Below are positions 1 through 8,442 of a stretch of 64,000 nt of DNA, in pieces. The position numbers were made by a program, and so were the translations under genes. The stretch is from Pseudomonas extremaustralis (GTDB lineage: Bacteria > Pseudomonadota > Gammaproteobacteria > Pseudomonadales > Pseudomonadaceae): contig NZ_LT629689.1 of NCBI RefSeq assembly GCF_900102035.1, positions 2,542,001-2,606,000 of the forward strand. The letters run 5' to 3'. Every line of letters starts with the position of its first letter. Position 1 is the stretch's first letter. The notes below the pieces were generated by a model. It had not been told where the DNA came from, searched no databases, and saw only the letters and a program-made list of their open reading frames with translations.

Positions 1-1
1 C

Positions 2-397
2 CGCACTGAAGACGTCGGCCAGAACGAAACCATCAGCATCGGCGCCAACCGCAGCGTAACCATCGGCGGCAACAAGACCGAGACCATCAAGCTGGCTAAA
101 GCCGAAACCATTGGTTTGGCCAAGGCGTTGACTGTTGGTGCGGCGTATCAGACCAGCGTCGGCGCGGCGATGAACACCACCGTGGGCCTGAGCCAGAGCG
201 AGCAGATCGGCATCCACAAGTCGGTGGTGGTCGGCAAGCGTTTCAGCATCGCTGCCGGTGATGAATTCAAGGTCACGGTGGGCAAATCCACTCTGGTCAT
301 GAAGTCCGACGGCACCGTGCTGATCAATGGCCGCACCTTCGATTTCAGCGCCACCGGAGCGGTGCAAATCAACGGTAAAGACGTGGATATCAACTAG
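2..397 (+). CDS. vgrG: VgrG, C-terminal part (type VI secretion spike), truncated by window edge
   Basis: The frame is open from the window edge, so only the last 131 residues are visible. They consist of short beta repeats with TxTVG, SVTIGGN and ETIGLAKA units and a GTVLINGRTF/VQINGKDV ending. This is the pattern of the beta-helical needle at the C-terminus of VgrG, the gp27/gp5-like trimer that tips the T6SS Hcp tube. No C-terminal effector extension follows the needle: the stop is at 395-397. The next gene begins 8 bases later, and the adaptor, PAAR-like and toxin genes follow in the same direction, as expected for a VgrG that loads the downstream cargo. The core gp27 domain lies outside the window, so the VgrG call rests on the repeats plus context. 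Confidence 0.85.
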   Translation, partial: RTEDVGQNETISIGANRSVTIGGNKTETIKLAKAETIGLAKALTVGAAYQTSVGAAMNTTVGLSQSEQIGIHKSVVVGKRFSIAAGDEFKVTVGKSTLVMKSDGTVLINGRTFDFSATGAVQINGKDVDIN

Positions 398-405
398 GGG
401 GCGTC

Positions 406-1752
406 ATGGAATTTCGCAATCTGACGCCCTTCGATGCGCTGTGTTTCTGTGCGCTGGGCATGGACGATCAAGAGTATCCGGTGCTGGTCATGAAGGTGGG
501 TTATCGGCTGCTGCCGATTGACGGGCAAACGGGGCAATTTCGAGTCGAGGTGCTGGAGGAGGATCCGCTGTCGCTGTGCACCGCCGATAGCTACTACGGC
601 GAGGAAGGATCGAGCAGCGTCTGCGAGGAAAGTGACCTCGCGCCATTCAAACCACGCTGTGACGTGATTGTGGTGGGCAATGCTTATGCACCACAGGGCC
701 AACCTGCCGCGCACTGGAGCGCCGGCCTGCGAATCAGTGTGCCAGTGGCACCGCCCAGTATCGACATGCCGCTGCCAACACCGTTGAGCCCCGGCGAACG
801 GCTGAACCAGGACCAATTATTTGCCTGGCAAGCCGCCCGGCAAGAGGCGTTGAAACAGCGCTCCGAAGCACCGACACGCCGCTACTTGTTGGAAAAACAC
901 CTGAAATTCACCGGCCCACGGCAGTTCAGACACAGCCTGTTCGGCGGTTGGCAATTGTCCGAACCGCTGCCGGCCACCTTAGTGCCTTTGCGTTGGGAAT
1001 ATGCCTTCGGCGGCAGCAGTGTGGTGCCCAATCCCGAACATGCAGTTGATACAAACACTGCGCCCTATTTGCTCAACGAAGTCTGCTACAGCAACCCACT
1101 GGGCCGAGGCTGGATCGAAAAGCGCCAGGAAGATCTGGGCTATCAACTGGACAATCCGCTGCGCGAACTTCCCGCACCGCAGATCGAGCCTATCGACAAA
1201 CCGGTATGGCGTCTCGTCCGGGCCAAACATCCCGAGGGTGAACCCGACGCTAACGGCATGGCGCGGATCGCGGCCAACTACAAGAACCAACCGGCCGGTT
1301 TTAGCATTGTGGGCCGGGCCTGGGCGCCGCGCCTGCGACTCGCGGGAACCTATGGCACCACATGGCAACAGGAACGCTGGCCGGGGCTGCCGACGGATTT
1401 CGATTTCGGTTACTGGAACGGCGCGCCGGCCGACCAGCAGATCGAGTTTCCACCACCGGCGTTTCGTCTTGAACTGTTCAACCTGACCGCTCCCGAGTCC
1501 ACTCCCGACGGCTCGTTATGTGTCGAACTCCATGGCCATCGCCCTTTTGCCCTCCTGCGCTTGCACAACGGCGCCATGCTGCCGCTGCCAATGCTCACCG
1601 ACACCCTGCGCATCGACACCGAAGCCATGACCCTGGCCTTGACCCACCGCATCAGCCTGCCCAACCACCTGGACATCCGCGTCCTGGAAGCGCGCTTCGA
1701 AACTGATCCGAATGCACCGCTGATCAAGCGCTCCGCAAAGGAGCTGCTCTGA
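406..1752 (+). CDS. DUF2169 family protein, Tap-2-type T6SS effector adaptor
   Basis: This 448-residue soluble protein has no signal peptide. It shows features I associate with DUF2169: an N-terminal region with YPVLVMKVGYRL, a central LRWEYAFGG motif, and a GRGW/ENPLG-like segment (YSNPLGRGW). In Agrobacterium the DUF2169 protein next to a VgrG stabilises and loads a DUF4150-linked effector (Tap-2). The order here, vgrG-DUF2169-DUF4150-toxin with gaps of 8, 1 and 3 bases, matches that arrangement. The inference is that it chaperones the product at 2114-3139 onto the spike. A start at 406 is supported by the upstream GGGGGCGTC. The role is inferred from neighbours and from family knowledge. 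Confidence 0.85.
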   Translation: MEFRNLTPFDALCFCALGMDDQEYPVLVMKVGYRLLPIDGQTGQFRVEVLEEDPLSLCTADSYYGEEGSSSVCEESDLAPFKPRCDVIVVGNAYAPQGQPAAHWSAGLRISVPVAPPSIDMPLPTPLSPGERLNQDQLFAWQAARQEALKQRSEAPTRRYLLEKHLKFTGPRQFRHSLFGGWQLSEPLPATLVPLRWEYAFGGSSVVPNPEHAVDTNTAPYLLNEVCYSNPLGRGWIEKRQEDLGYQLDNPLRELPAPQIEPIDKPVWRLVRAKHPEGEPDANGMARIAANYKNQPAGFSIVGRAWAPRLRLAGTYGTTWQQERWPGLPTDFDFGYWNGAPADQQIEFPPPAFRLELFNLTAPESTPDGSLCVELHGHRPFALLRLHNGAMLPLPMLTDTLRIDTEAMTLALTHRISLPNHLDIRVLEARFETDPNAPLIKRSAKELL

Positions 1753-1753
1753 C

Positions 1754-2110
1754 ATGGCCGATAACGTCATCGCCCGCAAGCAGGGCAAATGGAAGGTGGT
1801 CAGCATAGTCCCCGACGTGTGCAAAACCCCGATGGGCAGCGCCATACCGCCGGTGCCCTACCCTGTCACTGCCGAGCTAAAAACCGCCACAGACGTGGCC
1901 AAATCCGTTCGCGCCAACGGCAAGCCCGTGTTGGTGTTCGACAAGAGCCTGGTGCCGACCACCGAGGGTGATGGGGCTGGCGCGGCCAAAGGCATCAAGA
2001 GCCATACCGTCGGCGGCAAGTGCTATCCCCTGGAGAAGAGCAACACGGTGCGCGCCGAAGGCAAGTTGGTGGTGCGCCATGGCGACAAGTTCTGGATGAA
2101 TGGGGCTTAA
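1754..2110 (+). CDS. DUF4150 PAAR-like spike-tip protein
   Basis: This 118-residue protein starts MADNVIARKQGKW and contains CKTPMGSAIPPVPYPV, a DxAKSVxANGKPVLVFDKS segment and a C-terminal VVRHGDKFWMN, the hallmarks of the DUF4150 PAAR-like family. Such proteins cap the VgrG trimer and carry or recruit the effector. Here the PAAR-like domain is a stand-alone gene rather than being fused to the toxin, which follows after only 3 bases. The start overlaps the end of the adaptor gene region by one spacer base, so translational coupling is likely. No zinc-binding PAAR His/Cys set is claimed, since DUF4150 differs from canonical PAAR in that respect. Confidence 0.85.
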   Translation: MADNVIARKQGKWKVVSIVPDVCKTPMGSAIPPVPYPVTAELKTATDVAKSVRANGKPVLVFDKSLVPTTEGDGAGAAKGIKSHTVGGKCYPLEKSNTVRAEGKLVVRHGDKFWMNGA

Positions 2111-2113
2111 CGC

Positions 2114-3139
2114 ATGGCAGAACCGACCAACCTAGCCCCGGTGCGGGTGCATGCGATTAGCGTCTCCGTCCGACCGCCCCCTGACAGCATCGTCGGCCCA
2201 GCCGAAATGCTGCTGCAGCAAGGCGAGAATGGTGGAGTGCAAATCGATGCCTTCTGGCGCGACGCCATGGGCAACGAAATACACGAAAGCAAGGAGATGC
2301 AGGAGGAAGAATACGAGGCCCTGCGGGCGGGCTACCTGCGCACCGAACAGGCGATCCTGCCGTCGTTCAGTTCGTTCAAGAGTGGCAATACCATTGGGCG
2401 GGTTGTGGGTGAAACAGCCCCCGCCGCCGTCCCCGCCATACAGGCAAATCCACCAATAGAACCGGAAACAGAGGCAGAGAAAGGCTGGTGGGGCAGTGCA
2501 AGCCCATGGGTTCACGGCGGCTTGGATGTACTGGGCTTCGTGCCGGGGCTGGGTGCGATTCCGGACCTGATTAATGCCGGGATCTACGCTGCTGAGGGTG
2601 ATGCGGTCAATGCTGGCCTCTCAGCAGTTGCGGCGATACCCTTTGCAGGAGATGCAATAAAGGGAAGTGTGCTGGTTGGTAAAAGTGCTCATCGTCTTGG
2701 CACAGAGGCAGTCCAACGGACGACGCAAGAGGCGGCGGAGAAAAGCGCCAAGAGGGCTAGTGAAACCTCGGGAGCCAAAATTCTCGAGGGCAAAAAATCT
2801 TTACGAGAGAAATATCTTGGGCGGACACCAGGAAAGGGGTCACGGACCGGAGAAGAAGTGCAAGAGCGGATGCGAACTGAGGATAAGCTTAGAGAGGGGA
2901 AAAATGGTACTGAATTTAAGGCCTCTGATGGCGAATGGTATCCCCTCAAAGATGCCGACATGGCCCATAATAAGGATGCTGTCAAATGGTGGAATTATAA
3001 GGGACGGCACTTAGGCGCAAAATCTCCAGAAGTTCGGAAGTGGATGCTTGATTCAAAAAATTATACACTTGATCACTACTCCATCAATAGATCCGCAGGA
3101 GCTAAGCTAGGTGAAACTTACCTTCCACCATTAAAGTAG
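2114..3139 (+). CDS. Putative T6SS toxin with HNH/Endo VII-like (GH-E type) nuclease C-terminus
   Basis: The protein has 341 residues. Residues 1-100 form an unassigned N-terminal region. Residues 135-185 are a Gly/Ala-rich hydrophobic pre-toxin segment (DVLGFVPGLGAIPDLINAG, then IPFAGDAIKG) common just before polymorphic toxin tips. From about residue 240 (GKGSRTGEEV) to the end the tail resembles GH-E nucleases: EWYPLKDADMAH, AVKWWN, a PEVRKWMLD segment and HYSINRSAGAKL. Candidate catalytic residues are H285, D320/H321 and N325. The family's usual Gly-His is Ala-His here and its Glu appears as Asp, so activity should be tested. Base composition shifts from GC-rich to AT-rich near 2680, within the gene. 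Nuclease activity is inferred from motif shape, not from a search. Confidence 0.7.
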   Translation: MAEPTNLAPVRVHAISVSVRPPPDSIVGPAEMLLQQGENGGVQIDAFWRDAMGNEIHESKEMQEEEYEALRAGYLRTEQAILPSFSSFKSGNTIGRVVGETAPAAVPAIQANPPIEPETEAEKGWWGSASPWVHGGLDVLGFVPGLGAIPDLINAGIYAAEGDAVNAGLSAVAAIPFAGDAIKGSVLVGKSAHRLGTEAVQRTTQEAAEKSAKRASETSGAKILEGKKSLREKYLGRTPGKGSRTGEEVQERMRTEDKLREGKNGTEFKASDGEWYPLKDADMAHNKDAVKWWNYKGRHLGAKSPEVRKWMLDSKNYTLDHYSINRSAGAKLGETYLPPLK

Positions 3140-3152
3140 GAAATACAAACAG

Positions 3153-3563
3153 ATGAAAGATTTAAACGAATCCGTTAGAGATGAAATAGACGTAATTCTT
3201 CGCCATGCGCAAAAAGCTCTAACCACTGGTGATAAGCAATCCGCCACAAAATTGGCCGAAGAAGCTTGGAGCAAACTTCCTGATCCTAAATTTGGATGGG
3301 ATGTAAGTAAAAGCTTTGCTCATGCAGTGGCAGAGCTGTATAGAGATACGGGGAATTTTTCAGCGGCCTTGAAGGTAATGAATAACTTGTTTTTATCTGG
3401 CACAGTCAAACCATACCAAGATGGCCCATATTTTATATTGGGGACTATCTACTTTGAACTTGGCGATTTGGAGAACGCAAAAAAATCACTCATAAAAGCT
3501 GCCAAGATATCCAAGGGGCGCTGCTTTAACGGCGAGCCTGAGAAATACAAAAGTATTATTTAA
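3153..3563 (+). CDS. TPR-like small protein, putative immunity protein 1
   Basis: This 136-residue helical protein lies 13 bases after the nuclease toxin, on the same strand. Alternating helical repeats (AQKALTTGDKQSATKLAEEAW, then NFSAALKVMNN and GDLENAKKSLIKAA) suggest two or three tetratricopeptide-like hairpins. No signal peptide is seen, as expected for immunity to a cytoplasmic nuclease. It is clearly AT-richer than the flanking chromosome, pointing to horizontal acquisition with the toxin tip. It shares a layout with the next gene (AW/W..LPxPK..W near residue 45, GPYFIL versus NPYILY, and a final FxxxPE), so the two look like diverged duplicates. Immunity function is inferred from position only. 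Confidence 0.65.
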   Translation: MKDLNESVRDEIDVILRHAQKALTTGDKQSATKLAEEAWSKLPDPKFGWDVSKSFAHAVAELYRDTGNFSAALKVMNNLFLSGTVKPYQDGPYFILGTIYFELGDLENAKKSLIKAAKISKGRCFNGEPEKYKSII

Positions 3564-3586
3564 TTACAATACGGGGCACCCTTAGA

Positions 3587-4024
3587 ATGGAAAATCAACT
3601 GCCGGATGATATTTACGAGAAAATTCATGAGTTGTCGGAAGCGGGTAACAACTTGTGTGAAGTTAATGAGTTCAGCAGGGCCGTTGACCAATGGACTAAA
3701 GCACTAACTCTGCTGCCAGAACCTAAGGTCGAGTGGGAAGCTTACACTTGGCTATCAGCTTCTGTGGGGGATGCCCAATACCAGCTCGGCCACATCAAGA
3801 TAGCACTCGAGAGTTTTTTTGATGCCCTCAATGGGCCAGCCGGAACTGAAAATCCATATATCCTTTACCGGCTAGGGCAGTGCCATACGTTGCTCGACAT
3901 GACAGACAAGGGTGTAGAGTTTCTATTAAAGACCTACATGCTGGATGGTGATTCTTTATTTCACGACGACCCAGAAGGATTGTCATACTTGAAGTTACTT
4001 CAGGATCGGAAACTTGTTATTTAA
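3587..4024 (+). CDS. TPR-like small protein, putative immunity protein 2 (paralogue)
   Basis: This 145-residue acidic, helical protein follows the first putative immunity gene by 23 bases. It keeps the same order of landmarks: a helix pair ending ALTLLPEPKVEW, then GHIKIALESFFDAL, then NPYILYRLGQCHTLLDM, then a terminal FHDDPEGLSYLKLL. This mirrors the upstream gene and supports duplication followed by divergence. Tandem immunity paralogues often guard against variant toxin tips carried by related strains. Codon use is AT-rich like the upstream gene. No other function is visible, and a general TPR scaffold role cannot be excluded. Confidence 0.6.
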   Translation: MENQLPDDIYEKIHELSEAGNNLCEVNEFSRAVDQWTKALTLLPEPKVEWEAYTWLSASVGDAQYQLGHIKIALESFFDALNGPAGTENPYILYRLGQCHTLLDMTDKGVEFLLKTYMLDGDSLFHDDPEGLSYLKLLQDRKLVI

Positions 4025-4077
4025 AGTGAGGAATTGCAAGATTTTAATTTAAATGGGCGGTGTGGCATGGAATAGCG

Positions 4078-4370
4078 ATGAAGCATCGATTATATAAAGG
4101 AAAATCCATAACAATCAGTCCACTTGATTGACGCTACTGTATAAAGATGCTGACTTTTACTCAGCGACTGAACTCCAAGGCATTGTCTATATAGGTGCCA
4201 GTGATGGCATTTACAAAATCATCGTTAACAACATCAAAAAACTCCACATCATGGCTAAGGAAGTCAGTTGCATCGAATCAAAAGACGGTGTCATGTGGGC
4301 ACTTTCATCTGAAAAATTACTGCGTTTTGATGGGCGCTGCTGGGAAGATTTCACTTACATAGACAATTAA
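4078..4370 (+). pseudogene. Broken small gene, beta-propeller-like fragment (possible orphan immunity relic)
   Basis: An ATG at 4078 opens a short frame (MKHRLYKGKSITISPLD) that hits TGA at 4126-4128. A different frame then continues from about 4128 to 4370 with 80 codons (YKDADFYSATELQGIVYIG, VSCIESKDGVMWALSSEKLL). The second part has spaced V-Y-I-G/G-I-Y-K and W-A-L-S motifs typical of beta-propeller blades. No ribosome site precedes the second part and a stop codon abuts it, so a frameshifted relic is more likely than a start at TTG 4128. AT-rich composition ties it to the immunity genes upstream. The reading as a damaged immunity gene is inference. Confidence 0.4.
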
Positions 4371-4439
4371 TGGAAGGGACTCTCCGAACAAGTCCGCAGA
4401 TGTGCTGAAATACGCCTGACTTGCTGATCCGAGCTGCCC

Positions 4440-4566
4440 ATGAGCCAGTTACTGGGGCTCATCGAACCGTTCTACCAACACAGCTCAGTTGATGACGCTG
4501 TTCGCCCTGTCAAACCTGTGGATGGCTCGAAAACAGCTGATGGGTATGGGTGAGTTGCGCGCGTAA
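4440..4566 (+). mobile_element. IS5-family transposase remnant with internal deletion
   Basis: From ATG 4440 one frame reads MSQLLGLIEPFYQ, matching the LLGLIEPFY block near the N-terminus of IS5-type transposases. From ATG 4492, in another frame, the sequence reads TLFALSNLWMARKQLMGMG followed by ELRA and a stop at 4564-4566, which matches the C-terminal end of the same transposase family. Almost the whole catalytic domain is missing between the two blocks, leaving an internally deleted scar. The remaining 4567-4861 bases up to the next gene hold no recognisable gene and probably include an IS flank. It marks a past rearrangement at the edge of the T6SS islet. Confidence 0.7.
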
Positions 4567-4861
4567 CGTCGGGAACGGGGCTGAAATGCCCGACGAAGCA
4601 GTGCGGACGGGCCTTTCTGCGCTAAGCAACGCTGAAAGTCGTTTTCGATTCGACTAAAAGCATGCTCATCGCGAGTTGATCGGAGTTTCCCTAGGGTTTA
4701 CTGGCGAAGTAACACGCGCCTGTTTTTTGTGAGGCGCTGGGGTTGGCGAGTCAATCGTCAATGGCTCGGCTACCGCCTCAATACAACCCTGCTTATAACG
4801 TGGTACTGATATGCTTACAGAACATGATGGGCCGTAGGGCTTTCCCCGATGTTCAATACCG

Positions 4862-5875
4862 ATGAGTGCCTATCTTTTGTCATTGACTCCGCTACTAGTA
4901 TGTGACGACTCCAGCATGGCTCGTAAGCAGGTGTTAAGGGCGCTGCCGGCGGACTGGCCGGTTTCGGTCACAGAAGCCGGTAATGGTCATGAGGCCATGG
5001 ATGCCATACGCCTGGGTTTGGGGCAGGTGGTGCTGCTCGACCTGACCATGCCGGAGATGGATGGTTATCAGGTGTTGAGCGCCTTACGCGCCGAAGGCTT
5101 GGCGGCGCAGGTCATCGTGATCTCCGCTGACATTCAGGAAGAAGCGGTGCGCCGCGTGCTTGCACTGGGCGCGCTGGCATTCCTGAAAAAGCCTTTTGAC
5201 GAGAACGACCTGCGCCAGACGCTCAGTCAGTTGGGGATACTGACGGAACCCGGCTACATCCCGCAGAGGAATCGTCTGGCAGCGAACCCGATCATCAGTT
5301 TTCACGATGTATTCCGTGAAACGGTCAACGTTGCCATCGGCCGAGCGGCCGCCCTGATAGCCAAGGTGTTGGGCGTCTTCGTGCAGTTACCAGTGCCGAA
5401 CGTGAACATCCTCGAAGTCGGCGAGTTGCACATGGCGCTGACCGATGCCAGCACTTGCAAGAAACTCACCGCCATCTGCCAGGGTTTTATCGGCAGTGGC
5501 ATCGCTGGCGAAGCGCTGCTGATGTTTCACGACTCGGAAATCGCCGACATAGCGCAATTGATGCAGCGCCAGAGTGCCGATTATTCGGACCTGGAAATGC
5601 TGCTAGACCTCTCCAGCGTTCTGATCGGTGCTTGCCTGAGCAGTATTGCCGAGCAAATCGATGTGGTGTTTTCTCAAGGTCACCCGCAAATCCTCGGGCA
5701 GCACGCGAGCATCGATGAGCTGATTCAGGTCAACCGCAAGCGCTGGAAAAAGACCCTGGCAGTGGAAATCAGCTACAGCCTGGAAGGGCATGATATTCGT
5801 TTCGACCTGCTGTTGCTGTTCACAGAAGACTCAATCGAACGATTGACCCACAAACTCGCCTACTTGACGAACTGA
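4862..5875 (+). CDS. Response regulator with CheC/CheX-like domain
   Basis: The protein has 337 residues. Residues 10-125 are a receiver domain with DDSS at the acidic pocket, phosphoacceptor D60 (VVLLDLTMPEMDGY) and KKPF carrying the conserved Lys. Residues 145-330 resemble a CheC/CheX phosphatase fold. The first active-site motif is kept (E153 and N156 in ETVNVAIG), while the second reads DLSSVL where ExxN is expected, so only one of two sites looks intact. It lies 3 bases upstream of a diguanylate cyclase gene, suggesting a two-gene signalling unit. Likely roles are dephosphorylating a CheY-like partner or controlling the cyclase; the partner is not visible here. Confidence 0.8.
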   Translation: MSAYLLSLTPLLVCDDSSMARKQVLRALPADWPVSVTEAGNGHEAMDAIRLGLGQVVLLDLTMPEMDGYQVLSALRAEGLAAQVIVISADIQEEAVRRVLALGALAFLKKPFDENDLRQTLSQLGILTEPGYIPQRNRLAANPIISFHDVFRETVNVAIGRAAALIAKVLGVFVQLPVPNVNILEVGELHMALTDASTCKKLTAICQGFIGSGIAGEALLMFHDSEIADIAQLMQRQSADYSDLEMLLDLSSVLIGACLSSIAEQIDVVFSQGHPQILGQHASIDELIQVNRKRWKKTLAVEISYSLEGHDIRFDLLLLFTEDSIERLTHKLAYLTN

Positions 5876-5878
5876 GCC

Positions 5879-6832
<954 letters not shown>

Positions 6833-7219
6833 AGCGATCGCAGGGCCTGGCCTACGACTGCTTCGCGCCAGCTAAAAGGGCCTCGGACTGACAGCCACTC
6901 AAGCTTGCTCCTGAGAAACTAATGAAGTCTTCACTCTGACGCATATGGCGAGAGCCCAAGAGGACACTACCTGTTTCGCGTCGAGCAAACGCCAGTCGCC
7001 GCCGCCGCAGTGAGCGCTGCCCAGATACCACTGCCATCCGCCGAAACTTAGTGTGAGAGTGGTACTACTCCCCCTGCGCGCCTTTGGTAGCAGGCGCTTT
7101 TGTGCAATTGACGCTTTTGGTCAGCCCTCGCAATACTTCACACCGCGAAATCAGCCAGTCATAACAATAATAATTACTGCCGGACGCCTAGATGCGCCGA
7201 TGAGACAAGGAGTTCTTAA
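6833..7219. other. Intergenic stretch with no recognised gene
   Basis: These 387 bases separate the cyclase from the small membrane-protein gene. I found no motif-bearing frame, RNA gene or transposase fragment. A good ribosome-binding site (AAGGAG, 7207-7212) at its right end belongs to the next gene. The stretch may be a decayed region, since it lies between two accessory blocks. Confidence 0.5.
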
Positions 7220-7624
7220 ATGCTTGGTTACTATGCGCAATACAGCAAGGAATACATCACAACCCTGATGGTGGTGACCACCCTCTTCTTTGCCTTACCC
7301 ATCTTTTTCGCCCCACTCCAATGGGCTCGGCTCATGCGTTGGACGGCCCCCGAACACGAACACCTGGCTATCTATTTCGGCCGCTGCCTAGGTGCGTTCA
7401 TCCTTGTCGTTGAAGTAGCGATGTTGCGTTCGGCCACCACCGGCACCAGTTTCAGTTATGCCTTCGATATTCTTTTCGTGGTCTTCACGCTGATGTTTTT
7501 CGTGCATGTTTACGGCACAATCAAAAAGATCCAGCCTATTACCGAAACACTGGAAATCGGTTTCTGGATGATCCTCTTCGTACTCAATATTTTGTTCTAC
7601 CCCGCCACCAGTATCACGCTGTAA
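7220..7624 (+). CDS. Small four-helix membrane protein of unknown function
   Basis: This 134-residue hydrophobic protein starts at ATG 7220, preceded by AAGGAG with 7-base spacing. Four likely membrane helices can be seen at about residues 14-32, 48-68, 80-100 and 110-130, separated by short polar loops (RWTAPEHEHLAIYFGRC and HVYGTIKKIQPITETLE). I do not recognise a named family. Conserved-looking Glu/His residues in the first loop could bind a ligand, but this is only an observation. Its neighbours (a signalling pair upstream and a PKS relic downstream) give no clear functional clue. Confidence 0.7.
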   Translation: MLGYYAQYSKEYITTLMVVTTLFFALPIFFAPLQWARLMRWTAPEHEHLAIYFGRCLGAFILVVEVAMLRSATTGTSFSYAFDILFVVFTLMFFVHVYGTIKKIQPITETLEIGFWMILFVLNILFYPATSITL

Positions 7625-7759
7625 AACCTTCGCCGAACCACGGCCAGAAGTTCGCCAGTCTCCGTTCAAGCCCGTTGAAAGTCAGCAATGCCTGGCGCAT
7701 TCGCGTCGGCGGCCCCGTGTCCGCCGAACGCTCCACCATGGTCGGTTCAAGGAGCGAAC

Positions 7760-8262
7760 ATGATCCAATCCAGAGAAGACGCCGCGCTCAAGCCGGTCGT
7801 TAAGGAATTAGTGCACAACCTACTTTTGCAGGCCACCGGACCGGCCCCGGCAGCGCTGCACGAAGAGGTGCCGTTCATGAGATCGGCCTGACATCCCCGG
7901 CCTGAACAAGACCTTGCTGTTCGACTGCCGCCACCTTGGCGATGTGGTCAAGCATCTGCTACGCGAGCACCCCACGCAACAGCACCCTGGCCGCACCTCG
8001 CTCCACTTACCCTTCGGCGGCCTCACCAGCAACACCTGGCCACTGCTGAGACCTGTACTGTGGCAGTCCGGGCAGACGGCGGTCCCCAGCGGCCTGCCAT
8101 GGCTGGTCGCCAACCGACCTGTGCGAGCCGAGCCTGACGGTGGACACCGCCTGCTCGTCGTCACCGACCGCCCTGCACCTGGCCATCGAAAGCCTGCGCA
8201 AAGGCCGGTGCCGCGCAGCACTGGTGGGTGAGGTCAACCTCTACAGCCACCCGACACAAGCA
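7760..8262 (+). pseudogene. Decayed polyketide synthase 5' end (carrier domain then ketosynthase pieces)
   Basis: An ATG at 7760 with a good AAGGAG site opens a carrier-protein-like start (VVKELVHNLLLQA, HEEVPFM). One base is lost before EIGLTS, where the carrier serine region should be. Another frame continues LNKTLLFDCRHLGDVVKHLL, a typical carrier-domain end. Later, [10 protein letters not shown] and [16 protein letters not shown] appear in different frames; the second is the ketosynthase active-site block with its nucleophilic Cys, followed by [11 protein letters not shown]. The pieces are in the right order but far too short and shifted, so this is a relic. It ends against the terminator of tRNA-Gly, suggesting an island remnant. 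Confidence 0.75.
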
Positions 8263-8266
8263 CAAA

Positions 8267-8295
8267 AAAAAAGCCACTCATCTGAGTGGCTTTTT
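8267..8295. terminator. Bidirectional Rho-independent terminator beside tRNA-Gly
   Basis: The arms AGCCACTCA (8272-8280) and TGAGTGGCT (8283-8291) form a perfect 9-bp stem with a 2-base gap. They are flanked by an A-run on the left and a T-run on the right. The A-run serves as a U-tract for transcripts on the minus strand, so this ends the tRNA-Gly transcript, and it could also stop plus-strand reading from the relic. Confidence 0.85.
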
Positions 8296-8303
8296 CTGAA
8301 TTT

Positions 8304-8379
<76 letters not shown>

Positions 8380-8442
8380 GTCTTGGTGATGCGCATTCTA
8401 TAGAATCCTGATCACCCGTCAACCCCTTGATTCAAAAAAGTT

